64,000 bases of DNA from Lineus longissimus (GCF_910592395.1 NC_088308.1:4836001-4900000); one strand, 5' to 3'; shown: positions 1 to 14,467, numbered from the stretch's first letter. The notes: generated by a model from the letters alone, not told the origin. Translations and numbers: made by a program.

Positions 1-3000
1 TTTGGTATCTCAACCCTGTTGAGTGTCTCACTTTTGGAAGTTGATTTTTGGTAAATTGCCCTGTTATGTGGTCAATTTAGGGGAGCCATGTGGGTGCGCG
101 CATGCCTTTGAATTTTCCCGCCTCCAAACTTTTGAGCTGAAGCGCGGCGATATGGGATGTTTTGGATGCGTGCGCAGCCCCATGTGTTTCCGCCTAAAAC
201 TATACAATGATTTTGTGAAGAATCCGTGGATTTTTGTCTTGTAAACTTTGAATTTCTCGAGGACTGAGGGTGTATAGAGGTAAATGTTCTTAACGTATAT
301 CAAAAGTAACATGTATAGACTGTACTGACGTAGTTGTCATGATAATGATATGACGCATTTAGATACAAATTCAGTGTTTTAATCGATGGGTTTCCTCACC
401 CACGCTGTCTTTGTAATTTTGTAGTTTCCCAACTGTAACGATAGGTGGCAGCATCTGTCAGTGAAGCCACTGCTCATCTTGTTGGTTTTAATGACAGTAC
501 AGAACATCTTTAATAGTTTATGACTTTCCTCTTGCCCCTTGTAACATCTTAAGAGTCTCTATAGTAGCTGTCCTTGTAGAATCCCTGACTGTCTTCCTGT
601 ACAAGTTCCTAGCTGTAAATTCTGTCTCTATAGTAGTGTCTCCTGTGAGACGTCCCTAAGGTTGTGACACACCATTTCATGTACCGTACTACTAATGTAA
701 GGCCCGCTGTATTCTTTATCCGTCCCTTTCCTATCAACTGTGATATTTGATTCTCCTATGATTAATTTCTATGTTTTCTTATGATTCCAATCGTTTGTAT
801 ATTTTCAGTTTTACGTAGTGCACGTAGTGATGATTAGTAGTAATAAAGACGAAATTAAGAAGATTGAACGTTATGACTTGATTTCTGCACTACAGACGCC
901 ACAGCCGGGGTGGACTCCTAAGTTCATCGGCATTAAAACAAACACATTGGACGTTCGTGAAAATCTTGAAATTTGCCAGTGACCTTTACGCACGTTTTTT
1001 AAATTATGATTGCCTCATATCGATGTCTGGTACAAATAATCGGTTTTCATGATGAGGACTTCGTAATTACTAATACCTTCATATCGTGTATGAGTCAGTA
1101 TGTGTAGGCGGCGAATCATCAACACACCAGGAATGAATGATATTGAAAATGTCATCCGATCATTAACAGCCTGCACAAAGGTTACCAAGCCTACCTACCT
1201 GAACCACGACCTCCTTCATTAGATTCTAATGTGGCCAAATAGAGCTTTGATTGCTGAGAGGATGCCGGGTTATTAAATTGAGAGCATAGACTAAGAGTAG
1301 AAATGAATGGGATTAATGCGTCCTTTATATCGACACCATGTACTGATATGAATGGAAACACTAATATATCGCGACCTGGGAGGTTGATTGATCAATAAGG
1401 TGAACGCAGGAACATACTTGTTGCATTTTCTTCATCCTTTGTTTATGATGTTGAAGACAACTAAAGCGTAAATAAACTTGGTATTCCGAATTTGATAATT
1501 CTACTTTCAAACAGTGAGTGCTCTGGGTAGCCAAAGTGTAACTGATATCCAAAGTGACCCAGTTGCTGGCAGATTATAGCCTCGGTTTAGTATACCTGGT
1601 TAGCATAAACTTGGCTGCCCACTGACATAGATTCATGCATAATATGTCCTAGTTTACCTATATTAGGAATGTAAACAATAATAGTGCCATGCATGGAAAG
1701 TGGAGTTTGGCCATCTGAAATGTGCATTGAATTCACTATTGCAGTACAATAAATAAAATCACCCTCTCAACATCCCTAATCCATTGAATCAAGAATATCT
1801 ATCCAAACAATTATTTCATTCCATATTCCTTTTTTGGTCGAAAAATATAAATCAAAGTAAGGGTCACTGAATGAATATAGGCCTACAAAGGTGAAACATT
1901 GATAATCCAAAAGTAAGAATATAATCCACCAAAGGAACAACAAAATAAGTTTAACCTGTTCAGAAGAACTGGAACCAGGAAAGATGTAACAAAATTGACA
2001 AGGCAGGAAGCACTTGATCTTCACCACCACGTGTTTCATCATGGTTACTGTGGTCAATATGCTAATGAGCGGCTGATAATGAGCTGGACATGCAACATCA
2101 AAAATGTGATAGCCACTTCGTTGATGACCAGAAAGGGTGTAAATTGTACTCATTCACTACAGTAAGACATGGTCAACACCATGGAATTGACCTTCTGCAC
2201 TTGAAGTATCAGAAACAAAATCTATCCCTATTACAAGATCAAAGGAATATGCCGCCTTGCAAACAAGCAGCCTGCTGAGTTTGAGAGATTATAGCAGACA
2301 AGTGTATAAACAAATTAACCCAAATGTGTGTAATTAATCAAGCAGAAAGGTCCCTGTACCAGGCTGTATCATGATACCATACACAAGTTGACCACCAAGA
2401 ATGTTATTGACAGTTTAGTTGAGGGGGAGGGGGCTGTGCTGGGTGGACTCCAGCCATTCATAAGCCTCATACATCAAGGGGTGTGCATATTCATTGAGAA
2501 AAGTGGTTGAATTCCACAGCCAAGATGTCAATCAAAGGTCTCCCATCAATGGTCTCTTGTTTTAGACATAGAAACTTTTTCTATCCCAATTAGAAGTTGG
2601 GGGTGGGGTGTGTGTTGGACAGTACTCACAATGAAATGCATTTTATGCTCTCAAAAGTGCTTAAATGGAATACATGTTGCATTAGGATTGTAGTGTGGTA
2701 TGTATCTAACAATATTAAGCATGTTTATTGAGGTAAAAACAGATTTGGGCTGTGTCAGAGTCATTTCAAATAATGACCCCAGCTATCAAAGCACTATCTG
2801 AGATCATAGTGCATTGAAACTGGAATGCACTAGATAGTACACAAACTAGGTCAATCCAGAACGAGGCTGACTTTGGCCTATTTTGTATAAGTTTTGACCC
2901 AGGTTGTACACTGAAAGGGGAAGGTCACCACCTCAAGGATAGGCCTACCTATTTCAAAGTTCAATCAATCAAACGAAATCATCCGTGTACCTTTTTCAAC

Positions 3001-5107
3001 GCCAACCCTACAATTGGATGTCGTCATCATCCATGATTCTTATCATAATTTGACATTTTGACACGAAGGCTTTGATGTTATCACAGCCATCATAGCGTTC
3101 TGATGACATTATATCAAATACCTCAGAGTGTTAAAAACTTAAATCAGGACATATGCCAGAGATGACTTAAGTTCGAAAATATTACGAGGCTCATAAATGT
3201 CATCACACTGATGCAATTGTGCTATATAATCCTTCATATCGTTCAGGACATTCTGTCAAAAACTTTGCAAATGCACTTAGAACGTCAGCAGACTGAGAGG
3301 TCACGGCATAATACCTGAATCATGGCATGCGACTTAGTAAAACCAGTCCCCCTCAACTGTGCATATCAGTCCCACCAACAACGCAAATTAGACCGTCCCC
3401 TATACCTTCACCAAATTTCCCACTTTCACCTCTTTTAAAAAGCACGATATAAATAAACATTCGAGTTATTCTTCTGTATGGCTACAATTTCGAATTGAAC
3501 TCGCTAGAATGGACCTCACGCCTCGTACTCGGGCACTGCTTGGCCTCGGCATCTCCTCCAGAGTGTGAAAGGCACTAGACTTGTGTGAACAGACCACCTG
3601 ATTACATTTCTCCGTTAGAAGTGCTCGCGGATTGCCTTCATTCGAGACTGATATCGGTTCAGTCTCTCGACACTGACTTCGGTTCTGTTGACAAGAACGC
3701 GGAGCACATCTCGAATCACAGCGTCTTCTCTCCAATGTCATGAAGTCGACTTCTCGAACAGCTTTGGGTATCTTTTGTTTTGTATATTTGATCCTCATAG
3801 GATACATGGACATTGGTCATTGTTCCCTAGCGCAAGATGCAATTAATGTCGCGGGGCATGTGTTTTTGTTGCGCGACAAAAGTTGCAGGTGAGAAACTAG
3901 GTCAGACATCTGCATCATGAAGGCAGCCATCGAGATGCCAGTTTACGACATGCGTCGATTGCAGCCAATTGCAACCTATACAAATCCATATCTTCTTTAT
4001 CATCGAGGGAGTTTCATCTTCACAACGATTTGAGGAGAAGCATGGCAAATCTTTCTTTGGGAGTTTGGCATCATTATCTCCAAACCATCAAGAAACCATG
4101 CGCAACACGGTAAAGGTAAACTCTGCCCTTTTCAAAAGTTGTTCAGACCTCATCATTGCCTTTGATATGCTCTCCTTCACCGTGAGTAGATGCAATAAAA
4201 CCGAGATAGGGCCATTTTCTGATAACTAGATGGAGTTCTGCTATCTCTGAAGGTCATTCAGAAACTTGTAAAGATCTCCTTACGATATGTACGTCTAGTG
4301 GAAGCAGTTGAATTAATATAACATGGCGCCGGAGCTATATTTCTTAAATGTTCACATCGTACCTGAACAATATCGATATCATCCTTTCTCTTGCCTTGTG
4401 GTATCAGCAAGAGTTCTCATCCAGAGTAAGCCTAACCAGGTTAGCAGTTTAACTGATCGATAGATAGGAAGGGCAGCCGCAAGATTGGCCAGACTTGTAA
4501 AAAGACGAGTAAGCTAATGGGCAATGTCGGGTAAAGCCAAACACCCTTCTGCGAGCGAAGACCTTTCGCCAGTAGCGCATCCCTGCTTCAACAACACTGT
4601 CAATTCCACTTATTCGACGTCTTTTTAAGAGTGGTTTTCAATGAATATCGGCAGGATGAATGTCCGATTCGTGATAAAATTTCCACAGCCTAATCGACGG
4701 GAAAACTTTTTATGGGCTTCTCATGTTTTATTCAATCTTGTCGCCTCTAATCTTGGTTCATATATCACTTCGACACTGTTGCACTTTTAGGGATGTGTTC
4801 TTGGTGTTTCGTGACCAGTGGGTCATGTTTCGAAGAGACTCGAATTCGAGGCTGAATAGGCCTCAGGATTACTTCATAACTACAAACATCATCAGTGCGA
4901 CCTTCTGCTTGTTCTTTTTGCTTACTTCGTTTTCGTCTTCCTCCACGAAGAAGAGTTTGTGCATACCAAAGCAGTTTCTTCGTATGGCACCGATTATGGC
5001 CTTGCGTCCATTACAACACGCATATTCGAGATGAAATAATCACATACGTAGAACTATTATAAAACCGTTACGATTTTGTTTTCTTTTACAAGATGATTTA
5101 TCAAGAG

Positions 5108-5190
5108 AGCCGTTGTACATTGAAACTGGCAAAATAAACCATAATGAAGAAGCCGCTTTATATTGAAACTGGCAGGATAAACCGTACGAT
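5108..5190. repeat. 43-bp tandem duplication
   Basis: Two copies of a unit beginning AGCCG and containing ATTGAAACTGGCA..ATAAACC lie head to tail with a period of 43 bp. They differ at several positions, so the duplication is not recent. No coding role is apparent. Confidence 0.6.
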
Positions 5191-5590
5191 AAAGCAAGGC
5201 ATTTCTTACTTTTTGTTCGGTCTATTTTCATACAACTTCACCTTCCTACCAGTTGGATGTAATTTGGTAAATCTTGAATGGGATCCACCTGCCCGTTCAC
5301 ATGATAAACCCAACCTCTGCGCACGTACGAACGATACCTGCTTCCAAGTGAGAGTTGCATTGCCTCTCTCACACTAAGGTACTATGAAATCCTTATCTAA
5401 GGGGCCACAGATCAGGCCTGATCCGTGACCTCTTACAAAAGATTTATATGTATATTTGTTACTTTCTTGTCTATACGGTTATACATGTACTTGAGATTGG
5501 TCCTAACTAAGGAACTGGTACCAAACTGGAGGTATTGGCTGTATCATTACCGCAGATTGTATCACAGATTCAGATATCTGTCTTTAGATT

Positions 5591-5964
5591 CTTTTATTGA
5601 ACACATCCTTCACTAAAGGCGGGGATGAAGGTTTCTATCAAGGCGAGCAAGCGTACACAGTGAGTTTTGCCAGAAACTATAGGCCGGGGTACCAACTTTT
5701 AGTGATATCTTGATCTGCCCTCTTTGATTTGCCAATCGCCTGCGGCCAATTTAGCGAAGACAGTCTGTCAACATTCCTTTTATTGAACACATCCTTCACT
5801 AAAGGCGGGGATGAAGGTTTCTATCAAGGCGAGCAAGCGTACACAGTGAGTTTTGCCAGAAACTATAGGCCAGGGTACTAAACTTTTAGTGATATCTGGC
5901 TCTGCCCTCTTTGATTTGCCAATCGCCTGGGGCCAATTTAGCAAAGACAGTCTGTCAACATTCC
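5591..5964. repeat. 186-bp tandem duplication
   Basis: A segment starting TTTTATTGAACACATCC and ending in CAGTCTGTCAACATTCC is repeated once, immediately adjacent, with a period of 186 bp. The copies differ at only a handful of sites, which points to a fairly recent duplication. No coding content or terminal inverted repeat was seen. Confidence 0.85.
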
Positions 5965-7519
5965 TGAAATGTCAGCTAGTGTGAGGGGATAACAGCTCAG
6001 ATCTTTCTACCTCACCTATACAAAAATTGGGTGAACATACAGCAGAGGAGGGGAAATGGATATGACAGTCATCAATTGAAGTATTGTAACCTTTTGAGTT
6101 GAATAACATTAAGTTTTCTTTGAATTCTTTATAGAATTAATACGAAACTACAGTACCACCTACAAATCCTCTTTGATATGGAATAGCCATTTTAAAAGAT
6201 TTCCACAAATGCCAATGGCTGGGATGGTTATTATGCGAAAGCAAAGGATTCCGTTTACTCTTATTGGTAAACAATCGTCTATGGCTGGTTTCCGCTTTTA
6301 CAGATACACTGGTTTTATTGTGCATAATTGTATGACTAACGTTTGAAAAATGTAAATGTAGTAATATTAAAGTATCTCTTTTTATTCACTCTACTTATAC
6401 ATCAAGTCACAATGTCTTGATTTACATGACCTTTGGGACAGATGTCATTGTTTTGTGACAGGACTAAAGGTTGTACATGCTGGAGAAGGACGACAATGCC
6501 TGTCCGAAAGGTTGTGGGTTAACAGGAAACTTGAAATATTATATATATATAAAGGCGATATCATAGATTTATCGCCAAAAGTATTTTTTAGCGTGTGTGG
6601 CATGAACCGAACCACTGCCCTTCAATAATTATCACATTATACGCTCTCTAAGAGAATTACTAATCCTCAATCCTACGGTCGATGGAAATAATTTTTTCAT
6701 GTTTCCCTTAGATACCAGTAAGCCATGCCAACGAAAACTCCAAGCCCGATAGCTGTGTTTCTTACCAAATATCAAGAATAATAGAAGCTTTCTTACACCT
6801 TTCACGTTTAAAAGCAATCAGATTTACACTCTCTAAGATTCTTTTCATTGGTCGCGTAGCAAATAAATCTTTTCTTCTGTCATGATACTCAAAGAATAAG
6901 CCGTGTCGACCCCGCTAACTGTGTTCCTCACCCAACATCCAAAATTCCTATGGCGACTGTAATCTCTCTCATTAGCTCTCAAACAGAAATATCACGATAT
7001 TTGGCCGAAAATAGCTGCGTGTTAGCTTGCCTGGATAGAAAGAGAACTAAACCAATTTGTCGCTTTCACCTTTGGTATTTCAAGGAGCGATAGACCGCAC
7101 ATCATCGGTCTCCGAGCAACTTTATCGATTGGGCCGTAGAATCGAAAATGCGGAGCGAAGCCGAAGGCGGAGTGCTGTGGTGTTCAATACGATGGAAGAG
7201 AACCGGCCCTGAAGCAGTCGCACTTCGCCAATCGTTTCATCTTTGCCATGAGCAAGCTACGTGGTTATGAAAGCACACTGCAGTTGCAGTGTATTTTTTA
7301 GAACATTCCAAATGAAAATAAAGTTATGGTATCTGAAGCACTAATGTATCTCGTCATTTTTAGCGAGGATCGTTTTTCATGTATCACCATTTGCTAAGTG
7401 GAATTTTTGTTTCAGAAGTGGCAAAAGAGCTAGATGTCCGCGACCGCAACAAGGACTCATTTGAAGAAGCAATGCAGGAATGCGTTTGACGGTCAAAGAT
7501 GAAAGATGAGATGAAACAG

Positions 7520-7598
7520 TGGTGATCCTTTCGACAATCGAACCCGCGGCCTCCCGATGATAACCCAGTGCTTTTACCACTATACCACAGATCTCCCT
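7520..7598 (-). repeat. tRNA-like relic (probable tRNA-derived SINE head)
   Basis: On the minus strand the sequence shows a box A-like TGGTATAGTGGTAAAAGC, a spacer of tRNA-like length and a box B-like GCGGGTTCGATTG. Acceptor and anticodon stems do not pair properly, so this is not a functional tRNA. It is either a degenerate tRNA pseudogene or the 5' head of a tRNA-derived SINE. Confidence 0.5.
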
Positions 7599-9337
7599 CT
7601 AATCACTTTGGGCTGCTCATTATGATAGATCTGTTATCGATAATTGAACCGAGTCTAAGCCAGAGATTTCGGATTGACATCTCACAATTCTGATTAACCG
7701 AAATGTCAAGCGTTCCTGTCGATAAACCCAATTGGATTCAGTTCCCATGGTGATAGGATGTCTTCGTGATTCAAATTAAGAAAGAAATTGAGATTATTAA
7801 AGTTTGAAACACCCATAAAAAATATTTTGCTGCATTATCATTGAATCAGTCGAGCAAAGTGGGCTGATTAGAATCGCGAAGTCCGTCCGTCATGTACGAC
7901 TATTAATAGACTCTGACAAGGAAAGGTGCTTGACATTGCGAGGCAGAAAAAAGTTAGATCAGGATCATGTAATCATCCTATGCAAAGTTTGCAGTGTGCA
8001 TGCTGATGACCATCTTGATCACCAAGGTTTTTGTATCTTATCAAGATATACCCCGGCTGAGATTCAGGATGGCTGATGACCAGCACTGTCCGAAAACGAT
8101 TCAGTGATGCCCACAATCGCCTCGTAAATGCTTCATTCTCAATCCACGGACCTGCTTGATATCCTCTTGCCTCTCGTAGAGTGTAACATCTACTGCTGCA
8201 TATACATGTACATAATATCAATTAAAGGATTCCTCTAGCGCAGCGGCACGATCAATCGAGCCGTTGCTCTGACGCACGCCAGGAGCAGTAATGGATGTTC
8301 GATGGAGGTTCTGACGTCAGGCTGGCAACGGTATGGGGTTTCGAAGGAGTCTGAAGTCGACCCTGGTAGCATTTTGGCCAATTCGTTCCAAGAATAGCAA
8401 TAGTCGCAGTACCAAAATAGGATTAAGTGATAAACAATTTCTTCAGATGGTTACAGTGAGAGATGAGGGGACCTCATTTGAACGTGCATCCGTAAAGAGA
8501 GTTCTGACATTCTTATGATAAAGAATCAAGAACCTTGTGGTATTTCTGTAAGAATCTTAGTATAAGATTCTTGTAAGAATCGTACGAGAATCTGGAAATG
8601 ATTGAGTTAAGCATAGTTGAGGTTTCTCTTACTGGCCGGTGTATAAATGACAGATAATGTATATTACTAGAACAAATCTTACTTATCCGTGGGGTTACTC
8701 TTCACTGTTCCATGCTAAGAAGAAGGACCAGGATCCAGCTGAAAAAATAAGCTTAATTTCTTTCTTGACGCAAGGGCCCACCAGGAAAGAAAAGCATGCG
8801 ACCTAACGCCGATCTATTTGTATAAAGTGATAATTGGAAGGTATATAGTAGGAAATATCAATAAAATAATCATTCCATGTCGTCTTTTGAGGGCATTTTT
8901 GATTGTAAAAAATATATGTGTACGTCACCGGAGTCTCTGCAATGATAATTTTATCACAGCAGTCTCGCGCAAGTAGAAGTTCTTTACCTATTAGTTCTTC
9001 ACTTATTAGTCTCAATGTCTGGCGCAAAGCCAGACGTTTTCCATTACGATTTCACTACGATGTTTGACAAGAAGGAGCAGTGCGCGAGATATGCTAATGA
9101 GCAGACTTCCCTCGCTTGAGTTTCTGAAGAATGTTCCATATCGCGCTAAGCTGACCACTGCTGACCATGACAGGCGTGCATTGGACTGGTACAGGTTGGA
9201 AATGAACATTGAATATGCTGGTGGTGACGCTTTCTGATGAGAAGTTGGTCGTGACTGATGCAGTATCCTTGGACGTTCAATCATTGCTCTCTATGCTGCC
9301 TTGATTCTGTACTATCCCAAATACTGAGACCAAATGC

Positions 9338-9406
9338 CTGTTGACTGTGCTTTAAGAGAGACTGGCGCCATGCCTAGTCTCTCTTAAACTAAAGCACAGT
9401 CAACAG
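9338..9406. repeat. Near-perfect 69-nt foldback
   Basis: The left arm begins CTGTTGACTGTGC and continues TTTAAGAGAGACT. The right arm is its reverse complement, broken only by a 5-nt bulge between two 13-bp blocks. The apical loop is GC-rich and centred on GGCGCC. It could be the relic of a foldback transposon or a small transcribed hairpin. The large bulge argues against a typical microRNA precursor. Confidence 0.75.
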
Positions 9407-11653
9407 ACACCAACCCCCTCAGACTCAGAAACCACAAACGTCCAACCCTTCCTGCTATACTTCTGGTTTCTAGAATCCTGGAGGAAATGCCTTCTGTGGA
9501 GGCCAGTGGGCAATTCTGTACTTGAGCACAGACAAGGCTGCAACCAAAAATAACCGACGAATCGAAAATGTGCATCACAGCTTCACCGGGGGTCGATTAT
9601 GATGTTTATAGATCATTTGCCTCCAGTTGCAGCTAATCGTGCTATAGATAGATCAGCCAGGCAATGCCTTCTCTCCTTTCAAACCATTCATGATGGTATT
9701 TAGTTACTTGCTTATTGTATGTGACATTATAGCACGATGAAACTGGATATTGTCGATGCATCATCACCAGCGGGGAACAGCCAGTCTACATAACAGTCCA
9801 GTTGTTCTCACGCAGCCTACGCCTTTCTCCTTCAATGGTACATTTTAGCGACTCGCCCATTAAGTCACTGTTGGGATAGACTGGAATGCATCCATCCTCG
9901 ATCTTCGGGTAGTCCTTTTTATCCACGCTCTTTTGCCCATTCTGTCAACGCCCACAGCAACTTTCAGGGATACGTATACATACGGACATAACTCTGTAGA
10001 ACGTTGAACACTTTTGTGGACACGATCTGCATGCGCGGATAAATATGGTTGAAAAGTTACTGATCTCCCCTTCCCGGCTTGGCTTGTTTAGTGCAAAGCA
10101 TAAAAAACCAGCCAGTGCCGCGTGCGTTGACAAAATGTCGGGATAATAGAACGTGCAGCAAACCCTTACGCATGCAAAATGAATGATTTCCACATAAAAT
10201 TTAATACGAAAATACTGTTTTATTTTCCTCAATGAATTGTCAGTTAATTACTGATTAATGTACAAGTTAATATCACAAAGCACTTTCATAAGTTTATATA
10301 TGATATAAAATGATGGGTGCTATAATCACCTCTAAATACATATAAAACCTATTGGTGGTTATTTACCAAATTGTCAACCCTTATATACAGTACAAACACC
10401 CGAGTACAAATTCTCGTGGAAGTTTAACGACTTAGAAGGTGAATAAATCGAGTCACTAGGTTTCACCACAGTTACCATTTTGTTTACATAGAACTGACGG
10501 TAAAAACTAAACACTCTATAGAAAAATCACCATGAAATCCTATTTTTTCACTGAAGACATCATTCAGATGGTAAACTGCCGACAGGTTCGAATCTATGAA
10601 TAGATTCCAGTTGGATATTTTTAGCTCAAAAAGCAGTGGAAACTAACGATCACATGCGATGTTTATTAAACTTGTGTTGAGGAATAAATTCCCCGCCAAG
10701 GCAGATCTAGGTTTTAGCGATCTCAGGTAGTTCTTTTAGGTGACCTTTGGCAAATACCAGCTATATACTATCATGTACGGAACAGTTCTTCACCATTCAC
10801 CTGCGCAGTGGCAGTACATTTTCTTTTTCACCAAGTGAATACGGCTTTTCTCTGGTAGAACAGCCTGGAAATTAAGCTCCCCATCATTGAGCAACGCCAA
10901 AGTACGAGTCTCAGAAAAAAATAGATTAAGAAATGTTATTTCCGATGAGTAATTAAGTAATGTATTCAAGTGGTTAAGGTGACATTAGAAACGGGGAAAA
11001 TCATCTTTTTTAACCATCCATTGTAATTTTAAAGGCCATATATACAACATGAAAAAGGTGGCATCTTACATTGTCAAGCTTATTCCAAGAGAATGAAGGC
11101 ATTTTTTAAGTCTTCTCTATCAGTGGCTTTGCCAGGGGCTTTGCAACCAAGATTTCCAGCGGTTCAATTGGTACTGCACATCGCTTATTAGTAGCAGGCA
11201 GCCACCTGCAGACAAACATCAGCAGGATCGCCTTTTTAAGTATGGCACACGTGCTTAACCGAGTCCAACCAGTGTTTTAAACCTCGGCTTGCAGGAACAG
11301 TACCAGCCAATCTTCACCGTGCGTCTTCTCTGATTTCACCCTACAAGGTCCCCGTCCCCAGCCAGACAATCGTTTCTGTACGATCTTTTAAACGGTTTTC
11401 ACCGACAACATCGTCATAAGCATTGACTCTACCAACTCACCAGAGTTCTTTGCCTATATGTAGTATCTATCGACAGCAATCTGCAATACAAATACCCTCC
11501 CCACTATTCCAAGCTCGCGATATAAAAATGTCTACAATCTGATAAAATCCAGCGAGCATTCCAAGCCAATAATTCGCATGTCTGGACGAAATACCTCTCA
11601 CGTTTGCTTATTACACACTGTCAGATGAGTTGATGACGTAGACGCTTGTATAC

Positions 11654-11667
11654 GTCTCCATGGAAAC
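11654..11667. promoter_or_regulatory. Possible RFX X-box
   Basis: The 14-mer GTCTCCATGGAAAC is close to the imperfect inverted repeat bound by RFX transcription factors, which control cilium genes. No gene start is recognised nearby, so this may be chance. Confidence 0.25.
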
Positions 11668-14367
11668 GCATACGAGCTGTGCCTAAGAAATCGCTTAATT
11701 ACGTGTGTTTGTACTCGGTTTACTAGAGCTTACCCGAGTACGCCAAATCAATATCTAATTTCCAATATCAAGGTATTGTGTTGAGAATATTGTCGAACCT
11801 GGAGAATATGGCAAGGCCCACGGTTCATAAAATACCTCGATTCTGTCCAAAACTGAGTGTTAAAGGTCAGATGCGTTCGTGTACATGGCTTGCGTATGGC
11901 TCGCTGGTAATAAGAAATGCATCATTGTGTAATTGTTCAGAGTACATTTTTGCGTAGGTGGAAACCTCAAATTCAAGTTTTAATTTCTAATTTCGAACGA
12001 TCGAACCTGACCTTAAAGACATACCAGATGATATTGCAGACAATAACCATATTTTATTCGAGAAATCAACAGTGTCTTGTTCTTAGTGCCATCAGTTACC
12101 GATGCATGTTATGTAATAAATGTGGCATGGATTCGTGCACCGTGTGTTTTAACACTACGTTATTTAGATACCGGAAACATTTTCTTGAGCTGGCGAAATG
12201 TGGATGCAAAACCCCTATAGCCTTCCACAATGTATAATTAATCTGTTGTGTGACAATATCCAAGTGTCATTGACCGGCAATGATCTATTCTCGTGTGGTT
12301 CATTATCACTACCAGGAAGGGATCCATTATGTCACCAACAAAACATCACTAACGGCAATCAAGCACAGAAAAACTAATCATTCATTTGTTCAGGCAAGTC
12401 ACGACTGTGTAGACTCGACGGCACCGTCACGTGAGGTAGACAACCAAACTGATCTCTGCCATTTTCAAAGCCAGGCCCAACAAATCTGATTCGTGTTAGA
12501 TACAAGAACTCCGGAAGCGGAATAGGGTGACTTCCGGTTGCACGGTCCAATCAGAAGTACTACATACTGCATCACAAAAGATATGGACAATCATATGGTG
12601 TCTTTTCAGGAAACTTTCAGTCAAATTAGCTTTTCTTCGCTCAAAATCGCAGAAACCTTTCAATTGGCTATACATATATCTGTGATGTGATCAATTTTAA
12701 TTTACATTGCATTGCGGTAGCTAAGGGTCAAGGTTATTATTCATATAACATGGTGTACATTAATCAACATCAATATTTCATTGTCTGCCGCCATTTACCA
12801 ATTCACTGAATGGACATATCTGCTGTTGTCACGCTCCAAACGGGATGTTTACAGTGATAGGGTCAGCTGTACGACGTCTCTTTAGTGTGGTTCGAGATAA
12901 TGTTCGAATTAGCAGTGAGCTAAAAACATAGGGTAATGTTTGATAGAATAATTAGTCTCACTCTGGGACACTATAAGCAGGAGCCAGTTAGGTCAGATTA
13001 AGTTACATAAAGTCACAGATAGGGGTCTCCTATCTCACAGTACCGAACTATGCGCGCTTGTAGGAGGATATATCCATGGCTGAATCAGACACGATCCCGT
13101 TTCCTTGTGTGTGATGGTCAACTAAAGACCATCAATTTGACCACCTAGCTCCTGCCTATAACCCTTCTCTAGTGGTTTCTTACAGCATTACTACATTGTA
13201 AGCTGCTGCTTCAACCGCATGCTAACCTTAAACTAAGCTTACATTTTCATAGTTCTTCATGTATGATACCTGCGTATCATTAATTACCTGTTACATGTAC
13301 AAATGATTATATGTCTTATAAATGAATGAATACAAATTATCTGTACCTATATCTAAATTTCTTAGTTCGTATAAACAGGGCATGATGAGAAATATATATT
13401 AATGATATATCATTCAGTAGGTGGTGATTCCTCTAATACAACATTTCAGCGATTTTATGCCTCAAATTAATATTCTGGCGAAAGAGGTCGTAGTCATGAC
13501 TCATAAAGAGACAAGTTATAACATGATCACCGGCTTCTCATCTTGTAACTTCACTAAAACTTCACTTTTTTCGGTAGCCAATGGGATATCAATTAATTCT
13601 TTTGCAAACATGCTTTAGAAATGAAATTGTTTTTGATCTTCACACGACATATTGCTTACCCTCGACTTTTGATGATGCGAGTACAAGGTTGTTGAATTTT
13701 TGTATACACTGTTGTATATCTGATTTTTTTGCTTTCGCAAACTGAATTAAAAACAACTTTAGACTACAGTTTCGATTCTCCACCTACGCTGTGCATTAGT
13801 AACGTTGGCTCGATACATTATATCCGCAAAGCTCCAAATCAAATTTTGACATTTACGTCTGTAACGTAATCCCTGAACATGCCTGCTAGAGCTGTCATAA
13901 GTGGAAAGGTTAACACTAGCAGAGGAATACGGTACACTCACTAATGCAGTTACCAAAAAACTTGTTGCAGTACTTTTTAACCCATTTACAAATTTGCAAA
14001 AAGTGAGTTTTAAAGACTCCATGTCATATAAGCCAACCAGAACACCCTGATTTCAATTACTGCCCCGGAGAAACAGAATTAAGTTCAATGACCCTTGAAC
14101 CTTTAACGTTTAGACGAAACATCTGTTAAGGCTTAGCTTTCACCCTGATGTACTAATGTTCCCTTAAAAAGATTGCAAACAGTTGATGAAAGCGACTGAA
14201 CTACTGAACAGACCTCGTTCTTGTTCAGTTTCAATTCAACAGCTGTCCAATCTATGGATTCAACAAATTGGTTGCATTGTATGAATGTAATTACATGACC
14301 TTATATGCCCTAGGATTGATTTCAGAAACACATGTTCATCACGTGCCTCTGGATTAGATCAATACAC

Positions 14368-14373
14368 TTTATT
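14368..14373 (-). terminator. Candidate poly(A) signal of the SBK-like kinase gene
   Basis: A minus-strand AATAAA lies 465 nt downstream of the kinase stop codon. If used, the 3' UTR contains the whole 41-bp minisatellite. Other, non-canonical signals nearer the stop cannot be excluded. Confidence 0.45.
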
Positions 14374-14467
14374 TACCGTATTCCTCGCAAATGCGAATGA
14401 AATGATATCAAGAATACATAAAGACTAGTCTTTTAATTCTAATGAAATCATTCAAACGAACTTTAAG

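Larger units (their letters stand above)
1..14367. other. Gene-poor intergenic stretch
   Basis: I see no convincing gene here. Open frames are short (125 codons at most), have no recognisable domain, show low-complexity or AT-biased translations, and do not join into phase-compatible exons. The stretch holds small tandem duplications (5.1 and 5.6 kb), a tRNA-like relic (7.5 kb), a foldback (9.3 kb) and a possible RFX-type X-box (11.65 kb), listed separately. A distant exon or a noncoding RNA could be missed by eye. Confidence 0.6.

Noticed and set aside
1776-2153. 125-codon minus-strand open frame
   Set aside because: It is hydrophobic and AT-driven, with no domain, and shows no in-phase exon neighbours.
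3466-3813. 115-codon minus-strand open frame with several cysteines and arginines
   Set aside because: There is no clear signal peptide, domain, poly(A) signal or promoter. Its length is within what chance allows over 64 kb.
8550-8572. Perfect 10-bp inverted repeat AAGAATCTTA/TAAGATTCTT
   Set aside because: It is short, AT-rich and without a run of T or neighbouring gene. Such palindromes are expected by chance.
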